A stretch of 64,000 bases of DNA from assembly GCF_019097595.1 (NCBI RefSeq), contig NC_080732.1, positions 6,524,854 to 6,588,853 of the forward strand, written 5' to 3'. The notes under the pieces were generated by a model. It saw only the letters and a list, made by a program, of their open reading frames with translations, was not told where the DNA came from and ran no database searches. Shown in pieces: positions 27,001 to 39,000 of the stretch (positions are counted from its first letter, which is position 1; the number at the start of each line of letters is the position of its first letter). The DNA comes from Hemibagrus wyckioides (lineage: Eukaryota; Chordata; Actinopteri; Siluriformes; Bagridae). The position numbers and the translations under genes were made by a program.

Positions 27001-30000
27001 TTCCCACAGCTCATGCGGTGACACGATGACCCTTAGCAACGCGAGGATGTCCGACAGCAGCTCCAACGCCTTCTGGAAAACCTTCATCTTCTCTGAGACG
27101 TCCACAAGGAGACACAAGAGAGCAGGATGAGTAGTCAAAGAGGAGAAGAAACCTATCTGGACTGAAGTTTGAGGACTCTCACTTCTCCTGAGGAGCTTAA
27201 AAAGGAACAAGAAACATCTGGAGGCTCTCAGAGCAAAGTGAGAGACGACTCTCACCTGTCCTGAGGAGAGGAAGTGTGTGCTGTAGGGTTTCCATGCAAA
27301 ATCTGGCCATGTTCCACTGCTGCACCCGGAGCTCCGGCGGATCCTCGCCCTCCGGCTCCAGATTTGGCCCGGGGGGAAATTCTCTCTGAGAGCTGCTGCT
27401 GCTGCTGCTGTGCACATGGAGTCAAAGAGAATCTGTAATCAGCTTCCACAGGCACCGTGTTAAAGAATCACAGCCGGATTCGGTATTATTTTTTGTAAAC
27501 AAAACAAAGCTGAAGCTGTAACAAATTATTTCACTTTGCTTTATACAAAAGACTTTTTTGCTAAGAGAAGCTATTGACACTCTTTGATACTTGATTTCCT
27601 GGTGACTGTAAAATTTTCCTTCCATCTAAATTGTACACAGCTGGATTAATATTTTGAGACCTATAATAATCAGTATAGATCTTTGTTCCCAAGAGCTCCG
27701 CCCCTTTTAATAGAAGACGTTATTGCAACCTCTAATTCTATTGCCGGTTCAACCCGGAGAAATGATCGCGCATTTAAAAGAAACCTGGTGGAGGCGGCGT
27801 CTCCGTCCTGTCCGTCCCCTCGGACACGTGTACCAGGACGTCCTAGAACGGAAGGGCGGGGGGACAAATCTTCCGGGCTCGAAACCCCTGACCTCTGGGT
27901 CCCTCTGACCTCCTGAGGATACGATGCCGAGGAGTTCTGAGAAAGTGGATCTATAAAAAACAGAGAGATGAATTCTGTTCCATTCTCTAAAGATCCTTTG
28001 GTGAAGGATTGATTTCAGTTTGAGAAATCGACACATCATAATAGTTTAAGTAAACCTACGCTACATTCTTAGCAACTACAACAGCTCCCTATCATAAGTA
28101 TCACTGACAATATATTTCATAGCAGTCAGGCAATAAGAAATGCACTAATAATTGAGAAAAGTGTTGCAGAGATGTGGAGAGATGTGTGTTATGTCGGGTG
28201 TGCTGTACCGTGCTTGGCTGAGCAGAAGCTGGGATCTCTGTGGAAGCGCAGCCGACTTTTCAGGTTTCCACAGAGCTGCTGAAGGCAGGCCAGAGCGTGG
28301 AGAGCCAGTGAGCTGGAATTGTTCTCTGGGCTCATACTGAGAAGCTTCACCAGATTCTAGGGAGAAGAAAATGGAAAAAAATAAATACATAAAAAATAAC
28401 ATATACACATATATATATATATGTCTTGTAGTAAATAAACCAAGTAGATGAATATTCCTGCAGTTCGTAGCACTCATACCTGTGCTATAGTTTCCTATAG
28501 CATTCAGCCAGCCTCTCAAACTGTGTGGAGGTGTGGTTACTGTGCCTGTCTGTGAGAGTGGAGGTGTGGTTACTGTGCCTGTCTGTGAGAGTGGAGGTGT
28601 GGTTACTGTGCCTGTCTGTGAGAGTGGAGGTGTGGTTACTGTGCCTGTCTGTGAGAGTGGAGGTGTGGCTACTGTGCCTGTCTGTGAGAGTGGAGGTGTG
28701 GCTACTGTGCCTGTCTGTGAGAGTGGAGGTGTGGTTACTGTGCCTGTCTGTGAGAGTGGAGGTGTGGTTACTGTGCCTGTCTGTGAGAGTGGAGGTGTGG
28801 TTACTGTGCCTGTCTGTGAGAGTGGAGGTGTGGTTACTGTGCCTGTCTGTGAGAGTAAGTCTGTGTGACTGTCTGTGAGAGTGGAGGTGTGGCAACTGTG
28901 CCTGTCAGTTATTGTGGAGGTGTGGCTACTGTGCTTGTCAGTCACTGTGGAGGTGTAGCTTCTGAGCCTGTCAGTCACTGTGGAGGTGTAGCTTCTGAGC
29001 CTGTCAGTCAGAGTGGAGGTGTGGCTTCTGTGCCTGTCATTTACTGTGGAGGTGTGGCTTCTGTGCCGGTCAGTCACTGTGGAAGTGTGGCTTCTGTGCT
29101 TGTCAGTTATTGTGGAGGTGTGGCTTCTGAGCCTGTCAGTCACTGTGGAGGTGTGGCTAGTGTGTCTGTTGATCACTGTGGAGGTGTGGCTTCTGAGCCT
29201 GTCGGTCACTGTGGAGGTGTGGCTTCTGAGCCTGTCAGTCACTGTGGAAGTTTGGCTACTGTGCATGTCAATCAGAGTGGAGGTGTGGCTTCTGTGCCTG
29301 TCATTTACTGTGGAGGTGTGGCTTCTGTGCCTGTTATTTACTGTGGAGATGTGGCTACTGTGCCTGTCTCTGAGAGTGGAGGTGTAGTTACTGTGCCTGT
29401 CTCTGAGAGTGGAGGTGTGGCACTGTGCCTTCTCTGTTAAAGAGGAGGTGTGGCAACTGTGCCTGTAAGTCAGACTGGAGGTGTGGCTTTTATGCCTGTC
29501 ATTCACTGTGGAGGTGTGGCTTCTATGCCTGTCATTCACTGTGGAGGTGTGGCTTCTGAGTCTGCCAGTCAGAGGGTGTGGCTACTATGCCTGTCAGTCA
29601 GAGTAGAGGTGTGGCTTTTGAGCCTGTCAGTCAATGTGGAAGTGTGGTGACTGTGCATGTCAATCAGAGTGGAGATGTGGTTTCTGCGCCTGTCATTCAC
29701 TGTAGAGCTGTGGCTTCTGAGCCTGTCAGTCAGAGTGGAGGTGTGGCTTCTGTGCCTGTCGGTTATTGTGGAGGTGTGACTTCCGAGCCTGTCAGTCACT
29801 GTGGAGGTGCGGCTTCTGAGCCTGTCAGTCACAGTGGAGGTGTGGCTTCTAAGCCTGACATTTACTGTGGAGGTGTGGCTTCTGTGCCAGTCGGTCACTG
29901 TGTCCTAGAATAGGAGGTGTGGCCTATATGCATGTCAGAATTAGTGACTTCTTTACCAGACAGTAGAGTGAGGAAGGTTCTGCATGCTTCTGTCAATCAA

Positions 30001-33000
30001 AGTCATGGTCCCTGTGCATGTCAGTCCAGTTATAAAGGCATGGTCTATGAATCAGAAAGTAGTAATGAACTATTTGTGTGTGTTAGGAAGCGTGTTTTTT
30101 AGCTATCAGTCTCAGGAGAGAAGGCATGGCCTCAGTTGTCATTTTGTGGTGTGGCTGCTGTACCCCTAAGTCCCATTATATTTTTGAATTTTATTTAAAA
30201 TCCAATGCATGATAACAACCTACCTGCACTATACTTGGCCGCTGCAGGAATATTTCTACTGGAAAGTCCTGCATGATGACGTCTCGCAGAAGCTCGCAAG
30301 TGGTCCGCACCAAGTCCGGATTATCGCTTCTCAAAGAACTGTGCATTAAACAAAGAAGAGGTCAGGCGGTTCAAACACGATCCTAGAACGTTATAATAAG
30401 CCTGAGTGGATTCAGTGGACAGTAATGATGAGCACACACCTTTCATTCGATGATAAAATGTGCCTGTCAGTTGCAGTCAAAGACAACCAAGGAAAAACTG
30501 AAAACGTCAAGCATCTTACAGAGGTGTTCACTGCAAAGCACAGGGTGGACAAAGAGATTTAATCTAAAATAAGGGCATGTCATTACAGGAAAATAATCAT
30601 CAGTGGCTTGACATGAATCAGTTTCTGTTACAACCTACAGTATAACATACACTATATTGCCAAAAGTATTCGCTCACCTGCCTTGACTCGCATATGAACT
30701 TAAGTGACATCCCATTCCTAATCCATAGGGTTCAATATGACGTTGGTCCACCCTCTGCAGCTATAACAGCTTCAACTCTTCTGGGAAGGCTGTCCACAAG
30801 GTTTAGGAGTGTGTTTATGGGAATTTTTGACCATTCTTCCAGAAGCGCATTTGTGAGGTCACACACTGATGTTGGACGAGAAGGTCTGGCTCTCAGTCTC
30901 CGCTCTAATTCATCCCAAAGGTGTTCTATCGGGTTGAGGTCAGGACTCTGTGCAGGCCAGTCAAGTTCCTCCACACCAGACTCTGTCATCCATGTCTTTA
31001 TGGACCTTGCTTTGTGCACTGGTGCACAGTCATGTTGGAAGAGGAAGGGGCCAGCTCCAAACTGTTCCCACAAAGTTGGGAGCATGGAATTGTCCAAAAT
31101 GTCTTGGTATGCTGAAGCATTCAGAGTTCCTTTCACTGGAACTAAGGGGCCAAGCCCAGCTCCTGAAAAACAACCCCACACCATAATCCCCCCTCCACCA
31201 AACTTTACACTTGGCACAATGCAGTCAGACAAGTACCGTTCTCCTGGCAACCGCCAAACCCAGACTCGTCCATCAGATTGCCAGATGGAGAAGCGTGATT
31301 CGTCACTCCAGAGAACGCGTCTCCACTGCTCTAGAGTCCAGTGGCGGCGTGCTTTACACCACTGCATCCGACGCTTTGCATTGCACTTGGTGATGTATGG
31401 CTTGGATGCAGCTGCTCGGCCATGGAAACCCATTCCATGAAGCTCTCTGCGCACTGTTCTTGAGCTAATCTGAAGCCCACATGAAGTTTGGAGGTCTGTA
31501 GCGATTGACTCTGCAGAAAGTTGGCGACCTCTTCGCACTATGCGCCTCAGCATCCGCTGACCCCGCTCCGTCAGTTTACGTGGCCTACCACTTCGTGGCT
31601 GAGTTGCTGTCGTTCCCAAACACTTCCACGTTCTTATAATACAGCTGACAGTTGACTGTGGAATATTTAGGAGCGAGGAAATTTCACGACTGGATTTGTT
31701 GCACAGGTGGCATCCTATCACAGTTCCACGCTGGAATTCACTGAGCTCCTGAGAGCGACCCATTCTTTCATAAATGTTTGTAAAAACAGTCTGCATGCCT
31801 AGGTGCTTGATTTTGAACACCTGATTCTGATTATTTGGATGGGTGAGCGAATACTTTTGGCAATATAGTGTATATAAAACCCCATCATCTCATTTCCCCT
31901 TTATAAAGCCCAAAAAATGTTGAAACCTTCAATCCGTCGAAACCTTTGCCAACACTGGAGACTCCTTCCAAAAACGCTAAAGAAGATGTGCTTCTTCAAT
32001 ACGCTATACTAGAAAGTCTCATGAGATGCTTCTTCCCTCAGGCTATCAGGGTCCTCAACATGGACATGTCAATCTTCAAGATCCATTAGAATTCCATCAA
32101 GTCTTGTTTACTTCATTGACATTCTGCACACTGCAGTTTTTCTGTTACCACAAGCTGCATGTTCAGCTCAACACTTTCCACTAATGTGTAACGTTGGCAC
32201 AGTCTGCACTGTTATTACATGCAACATATTCTGATTACTTCTTTCTTTACGCTCCATTTTAAACTTTCTCAAATGTAGTCTATTTTATATGTAGTCTAAT
32301 GAGAAGCAGACCAGGTTTTCATTTCACTGCAAACTGTATACACAGATCAGGCATAACATTATGACCAATATTGTGTTGGTCCCCCTTTTGCTGCCAAAAC
32401 AGCCCTGACCCGTCCTGCACTGTGTATTTTGACACCTTTCTATCAGAACTATCATTGACTTCTTCAGCAATTTGAGCAACAGTGGCTCGTCTGTTGGATC
32501 GGATCACACGGGCCAGCCTTCACTCCCCACGTACATCAATGAGCCTTGACCGCCCATGACCCTGTCGCCGGTTCACCACTGTTCCTTCCTTGGACCACTT
32601 TTGATAGATACTGACCACTGCAGACCGGGAACACCCCACAAGAGCTGCAGTTTTGGAGATGCTCTGATTCAGTCGTCTAGCCATCACAATTTGGCCCTTC
32701 GTCAAACTCGCTCAAATCCTTACACTTGCCGATTTTTCCTGCTTCTAACACGTCAACTTTGAGGACAAAATGTTCACTTGCTGCCTAATATATCCCACCC
32801 ACTAACAGGTGCCATGATGAGGAGATCATCAGTGCAATTCACTTCATCTCTCACTGCTCATAATGTTATACCTATAACCGTATTGGTGACAAATAATATC
32901 TTGAATCTACTGTTTAATCACATATTAATTATGATCTTCCTCAATTACTTAAACAATTATAATAAATGTTGGGCATAGATAATGATAGCTAGTTGCCATA

Positions 33001-36000
33001 TTGTGAACGTCTGTGATTACTGATTAGTGCATTCTGAATACATTATACACAAAGTCCTAGGGCTCATAGCGGAACACAATCAGACATGGAGCTAATGCGA
33101 TACTGCCACTACAACAGCAAGCCTAAAAGAATGATGCTAAATAATGTGAGAGAAGTACGGATTTAAAAAAGAAAAGAAAAAAAAAAAACCTAGGGGTTCA
33201 TCCACATTTACAGTGAAAGTCACCCAGCATGTAAACATCATCAAAAGAAGCCTCCTGTCTCAGCCTGAAACTGAAGATGTACCACGGCAAATGCCACGGT
33301 ACAAACACTTCTGAAACTGTGCACAGGAGTAAATAATAGATAAGGTGCAGAAAACAGCAGTGGTGATAGATCTGGCAATCCCAAGTAACTGTGACATCCA
33401 AAGGGAGAAAGCTGGAGAAATACCAGCAGCTGAAAGACGAACTGGAGAGAACGTGGAAGGTTAAAATCGAGGATATCTGGGTGCGGATGTGAACGGGAGG
33501 GTTTGCTTCAAAACACTTCGGGATTAATATTACGGACCAATTCAGAAGAGTACAGGAGTGCAAGGATCTGCAAAAAATACTGCACCTTTAAAGAGCGAAT
33601 AAAACAAAAGCATCATCGCAGAGCGTACCGATCAAAAGTAACGATCTGTTTCGAGGTCATTTGTTCATTCGTATGCAGTAAACACTTTTTCCTGGTCGGG
33701 ATCGTGGTGGATCAGGACTCACCTGGGAATGCGGGGCATGAGGGAGGAATAGAATAGGAGGAAACCGGAGAACCTGAGAGAAAACCTGCATAGACAGGGC
33801 GAGTGCATTTAGATGGAGCTGTAATGTGTGTGTGTGTGTTGGGGGGGTTAGCTTGGGTTCACCTTAAATGTGTGACTAGAATAATGAATTTAGGGCAGGG
33901 CTTATTGCATATCTGACACACTGTCATACATGATTCTACATTTAACCTGATATACAGTAGTTCTTTTGAAGGTATGGATTTATATAAACTATTCACTCTG
34001 TAAAGTCCTCAAAGACAAGCCCTCTAACAACAACACGACTGGAAAACCTTCCTCAAAAAAATATTTTTCAGTTAAGGGCATTTTTTTCGTTATATAAAAA
34101 GGATGTGAATGTCAGAAGAGCTAATGTTGCTCAAATTGCTGGAGAAGGTTTGATAAAAAGGTGTCAGACTACACAGTGCACCGCAGTTTGTTGCGTATGA
34201 GGCTGCATAGCCGCAGACCAGTCAGGGTGCCCATGCTGACCCCTGTGCACTGCTGAAAGCACCAACAATGGGCACAAAGAAGGTGGTGATGAATAACGTT
34301 TTCTTTTACATCACCTGGATTGCTTACCTAAGGGAACAAATGGCACCAGGATGCACTATGGGAAGAAGGCAAGCCGGTGGAGACAGTGTCATGCTTTGGG
34401 CAATGTCCTGCTGGGAAACCTTGGGTTCTGTCATCCATGTGGATGTTACTTTGACACATACCACCTACCTAAGCACTGCTTAACCTTTCATGGAAACGGT
34501 ATTCCCTGATGGCTGTGGCCTCTTTCAGCAGGATAATGCGCTGCGCCACAAAGCAAAAATAGTTCAGGAATGGTTTGATGAGCACAACAACGAGTATGAA
34601 GTATTGACTTGGCCTCCAAATTCCCCAGATCTCAATCCAATCAAGCATCTGTGGGATGTGCTGGACAAACAAGTCTGATCCATGGAGGCCCCACCTCGCA
34701 ACTTACAGGACTTAAAGGATCTGCTGCTTAAAACATCTTGGTGCTAGATACCACAGCACACCTAGTGGAGTCCATGCCTCAATGGGTCAGGGCTGTTTTG
34801 GCAGCAAAAGGGGGACCAACACAATTTTAGGCAGGTGGTCATAAAGATGCGGGTGCTGGCTCTGATAGAATGGTGTCAGAATACACAGTGCATCGCAGTT
34901 TGTTGCGTATGGGGCTGCATAGTCGCAGACCAGTCAGGGTGCAGGGACTCAAAGGATCTGCTGCTAACATCTTGGTGCTAGATACCACAGCACACCTAGT
35001 GGAGTCCATGCCTCAATGGGTCAGGGCTGTTTTGGCAGGAAACACAATATTAGGCAGGTGGTCATAATGTTATGGCTTATCAGTGTAATTCCCAATCTGG
35101 CTGTGAAGTAAAATGTCACTTTTCCCTGCACATCTACTTTACCCAGTGTTCTGACTTCTCATCCCTCTGTACTCTATCTATTGATCTCCTGACCTACGCC
35201 TGTCTTTGCCCTTGACCTTGTCTTATGATTTGGATTTGTTTGCACTGACTCTCCTTTTGTAAATCGATCTTTTCCTTTCAGTTTCAGTGCTTTTAAACGG
35301 CTGATTAATGGCGTGATATTTGCGAAAAAAGTCCATTATTTGCTGAATTTTAGAAATGTTTTGATGGGAAACCTTACCATGGTACAAATGCTGGTGCTGT
35401 TGTATTTGGATGCGGATTGTGGAAATAGCCGGGAGTGAAGAATGATTAGAAACTGGCCAGTTGTCAAATCAGTGGTCTGGATATTCTGTTTGTTCTACGT
35501 TTGGGTCCAGGAAGCAAAATTCAGCAACATTTCCGTTACATCATTTCATTTATTCATATTAAGTGAATGGAAATTTAGTGCACTATAGTGTGATGCCAGG
35601 CCACTAATCCCAGATCAGTTCCACACCACAGACCTGCACATTTACGAGGAGGATTGCGGACTCGAGCCTGCAAAGGCTGACTGACAGTAATATCGATAAA
35701 TCTCTCCGACTGGAAATCAAGGAAAGGAAGAATAAAAACCCTGCACACCATCAGGACAGAGACACTCTGTTTGCTTTTATGCCTTGTGCCAACTCTGTTC
35801 TCTCCTGAATTCCCTGCAGACTCGCCCAAGGAAGTGTGCCCGAGGCCTACCTGTCTTGCGCTGAACCCTGAATGCCGCCGCATGCTTTGAGCAAACTGCA
35901 CTGAAGACCGCGAGTGAAATTCGCCACCTGTCACTGACATGCTCGTGAAGCCACCCCTCACGTCCTAAAGCTCCTCCGGGGTTTTTACTTTGTCGCACAA

Positions 36001-39000
36001 GAAAGGCCACTTATTCTGATTTAAATGAGTTTTGTCTGGACGATTCAAGCTGCACTCACAAGAATAACAAAAGGTCATCAATGCTACTGGCACACCACAG
36101 TCATTAAAACCACCAGATCTCTAAGAGACACACCGATGGGTCCGAAACAACTAACAGTAATTACCAGAAAACCAATGAAAGAAATCACTATATAACTATA
36201 GAGCTACAAGGTACAAGCGAGGCCTTTATGGTAGGAGGATCTAATAAAATAGAGAATGAATACTGATATAAAGAATAAAGAACTTGGAATAATGAAATTA
36301 ATAATTTGCCTATAGCAGGAAATTAGTATTTTGTTCCTTTAATACCACAGCAATTTAATACATTTAAAATAAATTCTTTTTTAAGGCATGATTTGTATAC
36401 ATTAAGAGTTGCACTTCATGTTGTAGAACATTCATGACACAATTTAGTTCGATAATTTATCAAATATCATCAATACGAGTCAGTATGAGGCGTTTCGAAG
36501 GGTGCGTACCTGATACGCTGGGTGGTGATGCAGCATCTGTTTGGCTCGGCGCATTTTGCTGGAAATATCCTCTAACTGACATCTCCTCCGCTGAGAATAT
36601 TAAAAAACAGCTTCAGTGAGGAGCCATAAATCAATTTTATACTGGCGTGGTGAATGAGAGATGCCGCTGGTACTCTTTGTTAGGGTGGTGCTCTTGGAGG
36701 ACGTTCTTTTATGCCGTGCTGCAAATCAACGGAATGTCACACGCCGCCTCGTGCATTAAAAAAGCTTACCTGGTTGAAAAGAGGAGCTCGGTTGCTGGTC
36801 TGGGGAAGTGCCCAGTGGGTAAATATGAAGATGGAAGAGCTGGTCGAGGATCGTCTCGGTGATATTTCGAAGCTGGGGGTCAACGTTGGATGAGAGCTGT
36901 GTTAGAAAGTCCACTCCTCCTACATCTCTTAACATGAAAGCACCGGTTGGATGCTTTAACGTGCAAGAGAAAAGACATGAATTAAAAAACTGAGCATCTG
37001 TGTTTATCGGTCAAGATTTAATTATTATTACACAAAACTGACCGGACTTAGAATTCATGTACACAAGAAGCATGTGATTTATTTTTGAACTGCAGAAAGT
37101 CACAGGGAAGATGATGGAAAATATTTTCCAATGTGTGCATGATATTAAATATTTTACAGTAACAATCTGACCTGAAAGTCCGTACAGTTTCTTTCTGGGC
37201 GTGGCCTAATATTCTAATAAGCCTGCTTGATTGACAGCCTCCCAACCTTGCACAAAAGTCAGGTTGTAGTGTTTCATCAGTAAATGAATCAGTGTTTAAG
37301 TGAGAACCATTATCATTCTCATTCGTTATTGGTGTATGTGTAAAATATGTGCCGGCTTTGGCAGGGTTTTCCTGGTTTTTTTAAGAATACATTAGTGTGG
37401 ACTGTGAAGTTGCATGTCACTGGTTCGACTTATTCAAAGAACGTTTTACTGAACAAGCTTTCTGAATGACAGCGATAGTGATTCAGTACAAACTGGGGCA
37501 TGTGGTTCATTAGGAACTGAAGGAGCTAGGTACTTGAGGGTCGTGAATGAAATGTCATGTCATTCATTCAGTTCGAATGCGTGTCTTACTGGTACAGCAA
37601 GAGGAGAAGGGGGCGGAGCCAGGCTCTGAAGAGAAAGTAGCACTAATAAGGTGCTTTATATCTCAATTTATGGATATGTAATAAGCGATGATCTTGCACA
37701 AAAATAAAAGAAGCCTGCTGAAAGTTGATTACTGCAAATATTGTGCTTTTGGTTATCGAACAAAATATAGGATAATAAAATAGAGCTGCTGTTGTCAATT
37801 AGGGTGAAAACCGTTTCAGTAACATTAAACACCATCTTTCAAGTCTCAGTATATGTGAGCCACTGGGATGAATGGAAATAACTTCCACAACACTCAGGGA
37901 GAACAACACAAGCAGGACTGCTCAAACATGCACCTAAACAGCCTTAAACCAACATTTTCTTATTGGAAATAATGTTTAAATGCTTTTGTTCCACTAAGTC
38001 AGAGTCACCTGACACTATCAGGGAGAGTGTAGACGTATCCGTTTTAATTGCTGAACTCTTACACTTATGCAGTGTCACAAAAGCAAAAAAATCACTGATA
38101 AAGTGACGCATCAGTTAGAATAAGCATTTTTATTGGAATACTTTCGACCTCGATTCCTTCCGTCCTTATTTCCTTTCATTGCATCATTTCATTTCTTTCT
38201 TCTGAGGGTGGAGCTATGAAGTAAGAAAGGAAAGCAAGGAACGGCAACAATGAGGTTCATTCAGAGAAATGTGAAGCATTCAAAGCAATGTGGCAGGGAC
38301 ATCTGTGTGACTTGTAAGGCGAAGTCAAAATCTAAGCTTAGACTGAAGAATAGCTCTGCCCACTTTCACTGATTCTGCTGGAGCTGCTGTACGCTACCAA
38401 ATACACACTGGCAGATTTTAGGAGCAGTTTGTAGTGTAGTTTGTGTGGTAATTTGTGCTACAGTACCGTAGCGAGTGTGTTAATGAGCTGTAGCACTTCC
38501 TCCTGCAGCGGGACTTCAGGGAAGTTAAACCAGTGCAGCAGGTTGATGAAGAGCTGTCGCTCCTGAACAAGATCAGCGGGGGAGACGAGACTGAGCTGAA
38601 GCTTAGAGACAATGTTCCTCAGGGAGCGAACTCGGATCTCCACTAACGAGTGAGCTGGGGAAAGAAAAACAATAATAACAACAGCAACAAAAATCCACTG
38701 AGCATGCCCTGGAGGAAGATCACCTAACATGACGTCCATCTTGTTACACAGGCATTTCACACTCATCCATGGACTGTCCTTAAAAGAAACCTTCACTCTG
38801 AATCACACTGAATGTGTTCATATTGAAATGTGTGTGATGTGCTTAGCGACTCTGGTGCTGTTCTTTTCTCTCACTATTTTCCGGCATCACACTCCAACAA
38901 AGAAATAGTGGAGGAAGCCAAAAAAACACTGCACTCTGTGTTGCGGAATGCAACGCAGCTTCAACATCAGAGCAGCGCTGATTTACAGCAGGGATTCGAT

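Noticed and set aside
28145..29539. A 464-codon open frame on the minus strand with Thr/Ser/His-rich 11-residue repeats.
   Set aside because: It is the 33-bp minisatellite read in frame; its tail overlaps rttn exon 7 in a different frame from the real one. No coding signature.
33198..33345. Candidate rttn exon 5 on the minus strand with FVPWHLPW.
   Set aside because: No donor in the needed phase. The true exon with [19 protein letters not shown] was found at 30440-30530 and closes the frame exactly.
35575..35961. A 128-codon minus-strand frame inside rttn intron 4, with an acceptor-like tract.
   Set aside because: No similarity to rotatin and the flanking exons already join in phase without it.
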